Assembly (NCBI GenBank): GCA_025504975.1
Contig: JANUWI010000005.1
Span: 124,001 to 188,000, forward strand
DNA length: 64,000 bases
Origin: Plenodomus lindquistii
Lineage: Eukaryota; Ascomycota; Dothideomycetes; Pleosporales; Leptosphaeriaceae
Reading direction: 5' to 3'
A model generated the notes under the pieces. The model did not search any database and was not told the DNA's origin. It saw only the letters and a program-made list of their open reading frames with translations. This document shows, piece after piece, positions 46,643-57,600 of the stretch. Numbering within the stretch: position 1 is the first letter of the stretch; each line of letters opens with the position of its first letter. The position numbers and the translations under genes are program-made.

Positions 46643-47227
46643 ATGATGTTTTTGGACACAGTAGACACAGCATCACACACCCCGCGCCGCAGAAATGCCC
46701 CACTCCACGCGCGTCTCGCACCTGTCAATGCAAAGAAGACTCTAAAAGATTGCCTTGCCCTACTCAAGAAAGACAATCTCTCTCTCCTTCTACCTGCATA
46801 CCCAACGAACATGGATATGGTGAGTACAAGGCGCTTGTTTCACCCTATCACTGTGCCCGCAGACGAACCGCTCAAGCTCTCCATTACAACCTCCATGCCA
46901 GCAACGGCAGGCTACAAACCGCTCGCACTCTATACCGACGACGACACTGCAGTTGCGAATACCCTGCTCTGTCCGCGATACGCCGATACAGACCCTACGT
47001 CCGCACCGCCCTCACCTGCATCCATTGAATCATTCGATATTCTAGACAACGTCCCTTGGCGACGAAGCTACATCTCACTCGGCCGTACAAGCGCGCAAGA
47101 AGCAGCGCTCCGACGACGCTGGAGATACGACCGCGCTCGTATCCTCGCCGCACTCCTACTATCGACTCTCGTAGCGGCCGGATGTACACTCGGCGGCATC
47201 CTAGCCGCAAGACACCTCAAGCCCTGA
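46643..47227 (+). CDS. Unknown small protein with a C-terminal membrane segment
   Basis: 194 aa from the first ATG (46643); an internal ATG at 46811 would give 138 aa. No family recognised. The middle is polar and acidic (YTDDDTAVANTLL; TSAPPSPASIESFDILDNVPW). It is followed by an Arg-rich stretch (RRRWRYDRAR) and one hydrophobic helix (ILAALLLSTLVAAGCTLGGIL) six residues before the end, the plan of a tail-anchored or single-pass type II protein. An apparent 43-nt intron at 46817 would break the frame before the helix and was not used. The coherent C-terminal layout supports a real gene, but expression is unproven. Confidence 0.5.
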   Translation: MMFLDTVDTASHTPRRRNAPLHARLAPVNAKKTLKDCLALLKKDNLSLLLPAYPTNMDMVSTRRLFHPITVPADEPLKLSITTSMPATAGYKPLALYTDDDTAVANTLLCPRYADTDPTSAPPSPASIESFDILDNVPWRRSYISLGRTSAQEAALRRRWRYDRARILAALLLSTLVAAGCTLGGILAARHLKP

Positions 47228-48162
47228 ACAGTACGACTTCAGTCTGAGACACACGATCTTTCGGAGATGGTGAACACAACGCCACGATGTGTAACGCGCA
47301 ACTGCCCAGCAAGCCCTGGACCCATTATTGCGCTATTGATGGCGTTCGTTCGACTGGTTCGCGAGCATGCATACCCACCCAGCTCACGTGCGACAAGATC
47401 TTCCAGCTGCGAACCGAGGTTGGAAGTTACATACACTCGATCGCGATCTCACAAACGCCACCCGCGAGCCACTCATACAGCTCAGCTGTTCGCGAACGAA
47501 ATCGTGGCGTAGCGTACTCCGGGATATCCGTGACGGACTATCGTTGCAGGGGTTGCCTTCCTTTCAGCTCTCTTGGACACGATGCCCAATCCCATTCGTC
47601 CGCACCGCGTGTGCCGTCCGTGTGAGGCGGAAAAACAAAATCAAGAGGCTGGAATATGCGGCATAAATGCAGTGAGTGGGTGATAGGCTGGGGTTCATGA
47701 GGGATCAACGCTGTTGTGGGTGGTAGGTTGGGAGATGTTATAGGGGGAGATTGGGTGGGCGTGGTCTGATGGTTGCGAGTGCGTTGGCAGTTTGGCTGGA
47801 TTTGGATATTGCAGTGGCTGGGCGAAGATAGCCATTGGGTCTGGACGATGGATGTCGCGGTGATATGTGAAGACGTGTTTGAATACTAGAAGGGTGTTTC
47901 CTTGTTTACGACTTGGTTTTCTGAGAAGATTATGAATCATGAATACAGTCTGGGGAGTTGGCTGTTTGCTCACCACTCTAGGTACACAATCGGAAATCAC
48001 GTGTGCTTGTCTTATCGCGTCTTTGATAGCACACCTCATGTCGAACGAGCAATACCAAGAGCATGACTTGATACTGTGATTCTATTGACCATAACCAATA
48101 TGCACATTTGAGATGGACCAACGTCTAGCGTCCCTATCCTGCTGCCCGTTACCCTGGCCGGC
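47228..48162. other. Intergenic region upstream of the second MFS gene
   Basis: About 930 bp. Short frames only, no family resemblance. Confidence 0.55.
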
Positions 48163-49979
48163 ATGTCGTCGTTTCCTCCCTTAACGCCCCAACTGCAAAC
48201 ACCCAGCAAACACACAATATGGCCATTGATATGCCTCCTAATTCTAGTACACCTATCTTCCGTCCTATACAGCCTCCCACTCAACCGAGTCATAGAACTG
48301 CGCCTATGCCAACAGTACTACAACCACAATGACCCATCCTCAACACAGCCAGACGGCTCCATTCCAGAGAAACTCTGCAAAATCGATGATATCCAGCGAC
48401 AATTAGCCTGGCTCCAAGGTATCATGGAAACAACACTCGTCGTATGCGGTATGTGACTGTAACCGTGACCCGCGGATGCCAGCAAGTACAACATGACCAC
48501 GGTGATTCGGCTGACCCCAGTACCACAGACTTCGCAGTCACCATCCCCTTCAGCTTCATTGCGGAGCGATGCGGCGTTCGATTTGTGCTTTGGTGTAATC
48601 TCGTGCCTAGAATATTCATGAGCGCGTGGGCGCTGGTGGTTGGTGAGTGTGACTGTGACGTTTTGGAAGCGGAAGTGCGATCCTGATTGCGCTTGCAGGA
48701 CATTATGCTCATCTTTTACCTACGAAGGCTATTCTTGCGGGGCCCTTCTTGGCTGTCCTGGGTGGGGAGTGCGTTTTCCAATCTACAGTGTTCACGCTGA
48801 CTTCGGCGTTGGCTGGGGAATATGTGCAGCGGTATGTAATTAGTGGTTTCTAGTGAGATGTGACAGCTAATCGGTCAAAGGGCATCGTACTTTTCGTACA
48901 TTAGTTCGACGACATATGTGGTCTCCTTCTTGGGGCCAACGCTCGCCTCATTCTCCATGAGCAAGAGTCTATGGCTGCCTTTCTGGATCAACATTGCGCT
49001 ACTTACATGTGCTGTGCCAGTCATTCGGCTGCTCCCAGAGATTCGGAAGGCACCAGCCGCCTCACTCTCGTCTCCGGAGAGCCGTTCTTCATCAGAGGAC
49101 GTCGAACCGCTGCTCGGTGACAGAAACAGTAGTCCGTCACGATTCGCAGCCGCGTTTGAATCACGACCTGGCACATTTCCAAGTATCACTGACGCTGTTC
49201 ATAAGATGGTGCATTTGGTCCGTGGCCGTGCAAACTTCCAGATTCTGCTTTGCTCCTTCTTCCTCACGGCTCTTGCAAGTTCGGACACGAAGCTACTGGT
49301 GCAGTACATTTCGAAGCGGTATGAGTGGACCTTTGCACAAGTGAGTGTTCGAATCTTGGATCAGCGAAATGAGGCTAACCTGGTCCAGGCGGGCTATATG
49401 CTCTCAGCAAAAGCTTTGGTAAACTTTACTCTACTGGCCATCGTAGTCCCACGTATTATTCGTGCTTCCATGTCGACCAAGTCCGTCCATGGTTCAGAAG
49501 TGCGTCTGAATTATCTTGGCGCAGAGGCAAGTATCATCGTATCGGTCATTGGTGTTTTGTGCGTGGCTTTGGCGTTCAAGTTCTGGATGTTGCTTGCTGG
49601 TGAGTGAATATCATTACCAATCAGCGTCGAGATTGCTGATTCATAGTTTACAGCACTCATCGTCTACGCACTTGGATCTGCACTACCGGTATTCACCATG
49701 TCTCTGGTCAAGTCGCCTCTCATTGCTATCGCGGGATCCGATGTGCAAGATTTCAGTATCATCATGTTGGTGAAGACACTTGGGTCGTTGGTTGGAGCGC
49801 CGTTGATGACGGTGCTATGGGTACATGCTATTAAACTAGGCGGTATAGGTCTAGGCCTGCCTTACTTCGTGTCTGGTGTGAGTTAGCTGTCTACGTTGCA
49901 CTTTAAAATGCTGATGGAGGTCTAGGGAATCTATCTCTCAGCTGCGTATGTTGTTGCGAGACTGAACATAGAAAAATGA
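48163..49979 (+). CDS. MFS transporter, seven exons
   Basis: Exons 48163-48448, 48529-48642, 48699-48831, 48881-49340, 49389-49599, 49654-49877 and 49926-49979. All introns are 48-80 nt GT-AG and every junction keeps phase, giving 493 aa. Twelve helices can be followed: TM1 (WPLICLLILVHLSSVLYSLP), a long first loop with Cys residues, motif A-like IPFSFIAERCGVRFVLW, the GPFLAVLGGE helix, a polar central loop (SSPESRSSSEDVEPLLGD), and the C-terminal bundle ending GIYLSAAYVVARLNIEK. The loop after TM1 resembles fungal MFS proteins distantly related to the proton-coupled folate/thymic transporter group rather than DHA1 drug pumps. Substrate unknown. The N-terminal ATG follows a short leader. Confidence 0.85.
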
Positions 49980-50342
49980 TATATTGTCTTTACTGCAAGT
50001 TGGGTTGAAAAACAACAGACAATGGTATTTAGCACGACCTGCGTGAGACGCGGGTGCTCTTATCATCCATTCTATATCCCACTTGGATAGCATGACGCCT
50101 AAACTTACATAGCAGCAAAGAATCTACAAAGGCACATACATGTACTGTAGTATGCTCTCTTCTACTTCTGAAGAACACGAATAATATTGAAGGACTTCTT
50201 GTAAAGTCTTTGATGTGTTCTATTAACTGCATTTAGCAGTACAAGGCGCTCAGAGGTTAGCTAGGTACTTGCATATCACGGTAAAGCATATACTGACTGA
50301 AGGATCAAGGACAAGTAAAGAAATACTGCGCGGACAGGCCCT
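49980..50342. other. Intergenic 3' flank of the second MFS gene
   Basis: AT-rich. Contains an ACTGACTGA branch-like sequence (50291-50300) before the remnant described next. Confidence 0.5.
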
Positions 50343-50588
50343 TCGAAGTACAAGGCTCGGGCAAAGACTACTCCTACCTCGCCGCTCAACCTAATGTTCT
50401 CGCCAGAGGATATGCGCCAGGCGATGGTGGCTAGTGGGAGCGATTACGCGGGAATGGGCGGGATCGAGAGGTATCTAGAGGTTATGGTTAAGGTTAAGAC
50501 GCAGATGATGGGAAGGTATTTGGATAAGGTCAAGAAGAAGAAGAAGAAGAAGCAGGTGGTAGTGAAGTGTGAGCGTGTGGGGAAGTGA
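50343..50588 (+). pseudogene. Possible 3' remnant (last exon) of an unidentified gene
   Basis: An open frame from a possible acceptor (GCGGACAG, ending 50337) runs to TGA at 50586-50588. It has a protein-like composition: TTPTSPLNLMFSPEDMRQ..., then a helix-like segment GGIERYLEVMVKVKTQMM and a lysine run from AAG repeats (50536-50554). The segment reads like the C-terminal end of a folded protein. Only about 360 bp separate it from the MFS gene, and no matching upstream exons are visible. An internal ATG (50394) gives a 64 aa peptide, so a tiny real gene is an alternative. Family not recognised. Confidence 0.3.
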
Positions 50589-50910
50589 AGACTCGGGTTG
50601 GAAGGGGGTATTCTTGGTCAGCATTCATCGAGTACAGATGGCATGGCACGGCGCAGTGATGTGATGACACCGTGCAAAGTCTGAGACCCCCATGGTACAC
50701 TCTACGCAGAAAAAACGAGAATATATCCGTACAACTTCGTCTTAATCTCCTAAATCTTACAGCTGCATCACACACCGAAAACTCACGCTCTCGCAAGATG
50801 CATGCTGTGGACGTGATGTAATAATCACGAGCCTGTCCTGTTACAAACCTAACTGAGTCGGCATTCCCTTCTAACCACTAAGACGACTTGAAGAAACTCG
50901 CTACACTACG

Positions 50911-53900
50911 CTACCTCCCTCCCTTCTCCCTCCCATATCCATCCCCATCATCCCCAACCGGCGCCTCAACAACAAACAAGTCTTCTCCCTGCCCATATAC
51001 ATGCACATCCCGACTCGCCATCCTCCCATGTCCATGTCCATGTCCTTGATTCCCACTCACACTCCCCCTCGTCCTACGCTTCGGCAACGGCGGGGCTTGC
51101 TGCTGCTGCTGTTGCTGCTGCTGTGCCGAACTAGATCCAGAATTCGACACTGACTTTACACTCGCAGCGCTCGACTTTCTGCGTCTGGAATCTTGCGCTT
51201 CACTCGTGGTGTGTGTAGAAGTTGACACGCTTCTTCTGCGAAACAGGTCTTCGCTATCTGTATCGGGATCTGGAGTCCTTTGAGCGAGGGCGTGTGTTGA
51301 TTCAGGGATGGGGATGGGCATGTCGAGAGGAGAATATGGCTGGGTGTGTGTGTGTATACCCGGCGTTAACAAACCACCTGCATTTCCCCCATTTCCCGCT
51401 CCTCCTCCTCCTCCTCCTCCTCCTCCTGCACCACTACTTCCCCCAGCATTCGAGTCAAATCCCAACCCCTCAAAACTCTTCTTATGCCCCAATGCCGGCG
51501 CCGTACCTACTGCCTTCCGCTTCGCCAGGTTCGCAAACGTGCTAGCTGCGGTAACGGCCGCGGGGGGGATAGACCATGTTTTTCGTGTTGATGGTTCGGG
51601 TTTTGGAGGAAGGGGTAAAGGGGTTCCTGGGGGTGGGAGGGGTTGGCCGCGGCCCATGGGGGTGGTGTGCGTGGTTGAGGTTGGGGTTGAGGAGGGGGGT
51701 TGGGGACGGGGTGGAAGGTCTGGGTTTGGTGGGGAGGGGGAGGGGAGGGGGTCGTTGGAGGTGGAGGTGGTGTCGAGGGGGAGAGGGAGCGTGGTGCTGC
51801 TTGAGGATGGGGGACGGTTGGTGGTGGTAGCGCTGTTGTTTGAATTTGTATTACCACTCCGCGCGGCCTGAGGACTCTGCTTCGAAGCCAACCAATGTCT
51901 CGCCGCGGCCGTTGCAGACCCCAAATTCTGGCCCAGAGTCTGCTTCTTTGTAGACATATTAGTCGCGCCTGCTGCCGCCGCGGCCGCGGCGGCAATTTCC
52001 TGGGCCGAGAGTTCCTTGGAGCGGGTCCGCGTGTGCATTTGCTCAAAGGTGGTTGGGGGCGCGGGTGCGGATTTTGTGCTGGCACCGGATATCGAGGCCG
52101 TGGACACGTCTTCTGTTGAACTGCCCGATGATTCTGTAGCGTGGGTTCCGCCGGTGTCGGAGCGGAAAGGGGATTTCATGGGTGAGGTGAGGGGCAGGGA
52201 GCGCACACTGGTTGGGGTGAGAGTACTCCGATCGTGGAAGATTTCTGCGGAGGCGGTGGCCGAATCGACCTTGACTGGGGCTGCGGACGAGCTTGATCGT
52301 AGAGTTCGGGGTCTGGCAGTTGTGGACTTGTAATCTGTTGAAGAAGAGACTGCAGTTCCAGCATCTTCCGAGTCGACGGTGGAATGTATCGACATGTGCG
52401 AGCTTGCCGAATCAGCAGTCTCGTCGAGCTTATCCGCATCAACAATCGCTCGCTCAAGCGTCGTGTCGTCCTGCTTGATGTTATGCAAGCTATCATCGTC
52501 CTTGCTTTCCTTCTCTTCGTGCCAGATGCCTCCTCGAATAACCTGTGTAATAGTATTTGTGAATGGCATGTCGTCCCAGTTTGGCAACACTAATGTCTCA
52601 TTCACCACCTCCCGAATGCGATTCTCCATGACTCTCAGAATCGGGCCATACGTGATTTGCCGAGAGCTCACAATCGGCTCGAGTGAAAGATCAATCTTGG
52701 GTGGTGTCTCGAACGTCATCCAGAGTCGATTACTCGGCGGCGGTTTGATCCGCAGCAACACATGACCCTCAAGCTTCTTCAACACGGTTGCCAGAACAAG
52801 AGTCACCTCTCGTGCCTTGAAGCGAGCCCCTAGATCGATCCGGACGATGGCCGATATCTCGATCCTAAAGTTGCCCTTGTAGCTCACATCTGCCTCAACA
52901 ATGAGATCCCCATCAACGGTGAGTTCCTTCAGCTTCGGATTGGTGATGAACGGCGGCAGAGTCCCCATGTCCACCTTCCTCAGTGTAATGCTGCTAACCA
53001 ATGCCGGCTTGGGCACACGCGAAATTTTCTTGTTGATCTTGGCCGCAATAAAGTCCTTGATCTGCGATGTCTTGTACATGGCCAGGAACACTCTGCCAAT
53101 GAGGGCATTGATCCATCGTGTATGTAGATTCTCCTCCGAGGCGTGTAATTGCTGCACCAACCGTACAAGATCGGGGGTATCGAACTTGAGCGGTATGGGA
53201 GCGGGCTCAGCGGTGGAGTCGCCCATGTGGTGTTCCTGCGCCTGCAGCATGGCGTGGTAGAAGTCCTCTTTTTCAGAGCAGTTGTCGGAGAAGAGGAAGA
53301 AGGACTTTGCCTCTGCGAGAGATTCGCCCTCGAGTTCTTGGACTAAGCGGATGCAATTCCGTTTGATCCACAGCTCGCCCTCAGGTATAGGCTCCCCACC
53401 CGCATGTACATCGACCTTGTAATGCGCCAGGGAGATGACATGACGAACCTCAATCTGATCCTCATTGTCATAGAGCATGAGATGGCCCAGCCGCAAAACA
53501 ACATAAAACACATTGCGCGCCGCCTTTTTATTCTTGGCATTCGCCGCGTCAATCGTCGGACTCGCCGTCTTGTTCCTGTCAAACAGAGTCCTGTACATGG
53601 ACTGGTATACGCTCGGGCTCTCGACGGCTACCACGGCGCCCGCAGGCGTGGTGCGATCCGGCGGCTTGCCATTGACACCGCCGGGCACGTATTCACGGCA
53701 TACGGCGAAGTAGCCCGCGCAGACGTCTGGGACGTGTGTTTTTGTCTTGAGTTTGTCTAGGATTTCGTCGTCGATGCCGAGGCCGGGGTTGCTGCTGCTC
53801 TCATTGTGGTGCTTCTCGCGTGTGCGCGTGTGCGTGTCGGTGGTGTTTGGGGCTGTGGTGTCGCCGGGCTGGAGGGCGTCGACCAAGGCGGTGCCCCAGA

Positions 53901-54003
53901 ACCAGGCGAGGATGGCGAGCAAGGGGAGCAGTGTCAGACCGCCGACGAGGTAGCCCCATAGGAATGTCTTGAATAGTGCTCCCATCCCCCAGCCCGCGCT
54001 CAT
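50911..54003 (-). CDS. NVJ2-like PH and SMP domain lipid-transfer protein
   Basis: An intronless 1030 aa protein. An N-terminal membrane helix (about 15-38) is followed by a lumenal/cytosolic linker, a PH-like domain (about 160-270; VFYVVLRLGHLMLYDNEDQ onward) and a SMP domain (about 285-510; LHTRWINALIGRVFLAMYKT, ITYGPILRVMENRIREVVNETLVLPNWDDMPF). This is the order in yeast Nvj2 and mammalian TEX2, which act at ER-vacuole and ER-Golgi contact sites and move ceramide or other lipids between membranes. The remaining half is disordered: Ser/Thr-rich, Pro-rich (proline stretches near 740-800), poly-Gly, poly-Ala and a Q9 run from CTG/TTG repeats at 51097-51121. Several of these tracts are microsatellites in the DNA and probably vary between strains. 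Confidence 0.9.
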   Translation of the reverse strand: MSAGWGMGALFKTFLWGYLVGGLTLLPLLAILAWFWGTALVDALQPGDTTAPNTTDTHTRTREKHHNESSSNPGLGIDDEILDKLKTKTHVPDVCAGYFAVCREYVPGGVNGKPPDRTTPAGAVVAVESPSVYQSMYRTLFDRNKTASPTIDAANAKNKKAARNVFYVVLRLGHLMLYDNEDQIEVRHVISLAHYKVDVHAGGEPIPEGELWIKRNCIRLVQELEGESLAEAKSFFLFSDNCSEKEDFYHAMLQAQEHHMGDSTAEPAPIPLKFDTPDLVRLVQQLHASEENLHTRWINALIGRVFLAMYKTSQIKDFIAAKINKKISRVPKPALVSSITLRKVDMGTLPPFITNPKLKELTVDGDLIVEADVSYKGNFRIEISAIVRIDLGARFKAREVTLVLATVLKKLEGHVLLRIKPPPSNRLWMTFETPPKIDLSLEPIVSSRQITYGPILRVMENRIREVVNETLVLPNWDDMPFTNTITQVIRGGIWHEEKESKDDDSLHNIKQDDTTLERAIVDADKLDETADSASSHMSIHSTVDSEDAGTAVSSSTDYKSTTARPRTLRSSSSAAPVKVDSATASAEIFHDRSTLTPTSVRSLPLTSPMKSPFRSDTGGTHATESSGSSTEDVSTASISGASTKSAPAPPTTFEQMHTRTRSKELSAQEIAAAAAAAAGATNMSTKKQTLGQNLGSATAAARHWLASKQSPQAARSGNTNSNNSATTTNRPPSSSSTTLPLPLDTTSTSNDPLPSPSPPNPDLPPRPQPPSSTPTSTTHTTPMGRGQPLPPPGTPLPLPPKPEPSTRKTWSIPPAAVTAASTFANLAKRKAVGTAPALGHKKSFEGLGFDSNAGGSSGAGGGGGGGGGAGNGGNAGGLLTPGIHTHTQPYSPLDMPIPIPESTHALAQRTPDPDTDSEDLFRRRSVSTSTHTTSEAQDSRRRKSSAASVKSVSNSGSSSAQQQQQQQQQAPPLPKRRTRGSVSGNQGHGHGHGRMASRDVHVYGQGEDLFVVEAPVGDDGDGYGREKGGR

Positions 54004-54669
54004 CTTGTAGGCTGGTTGAGGCGGCTATATATGGACCATGCTGCTATGCTGTGGGGATCTTGTGGTCACATTCGTTGGAGGGGCATGGGGCTGTCAGGTT
54101 CGGAGACTGGATTGCAGGGTACGACGCGTCCAACGCGGTGAGGGCAGCGAGCGAGGGTTGCTGGCAAACGGACGACCGACCAACACGAGCAAGCGGTGTC
54201 TAGTCCGAAAGAAACGATGCGTAACAGTAGAAAACAGAATGCACGTCACAGAGCTTGGAGATCACGACGAGACAATCAATTCCACGCGACTGTCAGACGG
54301 TATACGTGGTGAGACATTAACGCCGTTGCAAGCTGCGCGGGGCCGGAGTTAGCACGTGTGGACAAGGAATGGCGGTAGATCGACACCATCGCCTGGCCCA
54401 AGCTGTCCTATGACGCCATCTTCGACATCAGCCTCATTTGTTGCCTTGGATTCTAGAACTCACGACTAGGACAAAACATAAAAAGACACGACGAAACACT
54501 CATCTTGTGCTCGACAACTCTGCTTGCCAAGTCCACGCTCCATGCCACATGTCCCTATCTGCGTGACAAATTCTTCATAACCCCATCCATGGCTCAAACC
54601 CATGCACCCACGCTATGCCAGACCAAAAAGAAACAATCCTATCAAAGCACCCCTCCAAAGAAACCCCAC
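54004..54669. other. Intergenic: NVJ2-like promoter and FAB1 3' flank
   Basis: 666 bp. C/A-rich near the FAB1 end. No supported gene. Confidence 0.6.
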
Positions 54670-57600
54670 TCATCGCAATCTTCTCCCATACGGCCTCGCA
54701 CCTTCGTCACCCTCCGCCTCCACAATCGTCCTCCGGCCCACACCCCTCACACTTCCTTCTCGCAATGTGCTCCCTCCAACACTGCTTTCACTAACACCCC
54801 TCTTGTGCCCGCTGTCCTTCCCACCATCGGCTCCAACACCCTCGAGCACTGGCCTCGTCCGGTCCACCCCTACATTCTGCGCCACCATTCGCCCTGAGAA
54901 CTGATGCCAGCAGTTCGGCGCCTGGAGTATATACTTCTCCATTGCAATGCGGAACCTATTGCGGTAGTCCTTTGGCGACGTGATGGTCGGTTTGTTCTTG
55001 CCGCGGTCCTTGATCCAGCTCTCCAGCTTCTTGTCCCATGTATATGTTCGGATACAATCAATAATGCCCACAATGATTTCGCGATTCGTGTCGTCAAAGC
55101 CCGCCATGAGTGAGTAGTCCATGACGTTGTTCTGCGAAAGGAACAGAGTGTCGTTGAAAACGCTCGCCTTGAGTAGCTTCTTGGTGTGTTCGCGCACGAA
55201 AATGGGCGTTTCCGAGTAGATAATGTCAACAAAGTTCTCATCTAGAAGGACTTCGTCGCGTTCTCCAGTGGCTTGGATTTTGCGGTTCCTCATAGACCCC
55301 TTGAGATCGTAGCGCCGATTCGGCTCGCGGTCGTAGAACAGATTCTCCATGACTAGCATGTACCAGTCAAAATCTCGACCTGTAGGAGTCTTGATTTGTA
55401 CTTGGAAGAGACCAAACATCTTGGCGATGACACTGGGCAGCGACTTGAACAAGTTCTGATGCGTAAAGGCAAAGTAGTTGGGGCCAAACTTGAAGAACGC
55501 TTGCACCTCGATTGGCGACAGGGATTTGAGGACAAAGCGGTCATCCAGAGTCTTGAGGAAGATGGACTTTGACTTTCCACCCTTGGAATCCCACTTGGAG
55601 CAGCGCGAAAGTGATTCCACGAACCGATCCGCTACTCCACATTTTCGGCGAAGCGCGTCAAATGACTGCGCGTAGAAAATTTTGCATTGCGCCTTGACTC
55701 CTCTGTTTGTGAAGCTATACCGAATATTGTGATTCTTTTCGTGAAGAAGATTGCGTTCAATGGATTCGTCCAAGGTCTCCAGACCACCGTCAACATCCTC
55801 ATCGCGGAAAGTCTGTAACTTTGCTACATAGTCGGGACACGAAAGAGCCAATGCGATGATGGAACTCGGCTCGTCTTCGCGAATGATTATGTCAGAGTCT
55901 TGCCAAACGTGCTCAATCTGTGAGAAGGGGTACTCAAGCGGTGCCCAGCCACTTGCGGAGCGCTCAGACCAGAAACTGGTAATCATCTTCAGCAATGTCG
56001 TCTTCTCGTGCCTGGGAAGCTCAAGCGAGCTTTCAAGCTGAGAATCACTCAGGAGTTGAGACCCAGCGATGCTATCCGGCAAGGGAATATCTTCCGGGGT
56101 CGTCTCAGTGTCGCTTGCATCATTCTCGGCGTCAGAAGGAATGTGTGCAGAGTGAGTGGGGGTGCTCGGGGACTCTCGTCCTCCTTCGTGCTGCGTGTTA
56201 GCATCCCTTGGGTGACGCTCTTCTACAGGGGATTGCGATGCCGTCGTGGTACCCTCAGTTGCATCAGTAAAGGTGCTGTCCCCAAGGGTGCTATTGTCCA
56301 TGCTAGCGCGTGGCAGCGATTCCGCATTCATCTCCTCATCAGACTCGTTATGCTCTTGCACGGCATCATGCACGTCCTTGTAGACCTCTACGATTGGCTT
56401 CGAAGATGCAAGTGGGTAGGCGCGCACCTGCCGATTGCGGTCGTTGCGTCGCTCACGCATGCGTTCTTTCTGGAATTCACGCTGCAGTTGCTCAAAATGC
56501 TGAGCAATCTTGGACACTCGTGAATCGTTCTTGTAGGGTATCGATCGTGGTATGCGTGAGCCCGCTTTGACCTGTTTCATAAGACCAAGACCCAATCGCT
56601 CACTCATTCTCTCTAGTGACCTTGCATGTTCGCTCATAGTGGGTTTGACTACACTCGTACCCCCATTGAATGGCGAAGGAGCTGGGAATGCCGCATTCTG
56701 TCTCATGATGTTACCGGGTTGAGACTGTGTTCGTGCCAAAGTCGTAGGTCTGGCAGGAGCTTCGCGTCGGCTTGGTTCAACAAGTCGCGGGATCTTGCTC
56801 TCCAAAGTCGTGCTAGATGTTGGTGTTGCTGAAGGAGAACTAGGCATATTATCGATTGCTTCAGCAAGAGACTTGTCGATCGGGTTTACTTTCGGTGGGC
56901 TTGTGGGTGTCGGTGAGCCTGGGTCGAATTGGCCAGAGTCAGACATACTGGTCGGGGTTTGCGTGTGCTGGTCACCAGTGGTCTGAGTTCCATCAGGGAA
57001 CTTCGACGAGACCGCTAGGTCCAAGTGGCGCACATCCTCTCTCTCCAACGCTTCGCGAGGCGTCTGGACCAGCGACTCCAGCGTTGGCTTTGATGGTGTG
57101 GAAGGAGTGTCTGCATCTGTTGGTGCCTCGGTGGTCGAGTTGTCTTCTTTGACAACGGAGGTCAGCATATCACGAGCCTGCTCTGGGGAGATATCGGACG
57201 GCCTTGGAGAGAGTGCAAGTCCTTCACCCTTTTCATCAACAAGCGGCTCCTCCGCACCAGACTCAGCACCTTCATCGACCGATGTCAGGGAGCTCGTAGA
57301 CTCATCTCGCTCAAGGAATTTCTTCAGCTGCAGTCTCGCAAGTCGCCGAATATCGCTTTCAGATGGGAAGAATTGTTGTTCGAAATCGGCAAACGTCTCA
57401 TCCCATGCGACGGCTTTCTCCTGAATGGCGCGAATAGCGCGATTCATAGGAATGATTTCGTAGTACTTGGAGTTCATGTACTTGTCCTGAAGCTTGGCCT
57501 TGAGCCAATCATGCTCCTCATTGGCACGTTGCAAAAGTGAATCAACCTCTTGTCTGCAAACATCGACAGTCCCGGCCATGACATCGTCGATATGTATGCC

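Noticed and set aside
46817..46859. Possible 43-nt intron (GTGAGT...GCAG) in the small tail-anchored gene
   Set aside because: Splicing shifts the frame and removes the coherent C-terminal helix; the unspliced frame is more plausible.
51308..51871. Gly/Pro-rich plus-strand frame of 187 residues
   Set aside because: Antisense to the repetitive C-terminus of the NVJ2-like gene; low complexity only.
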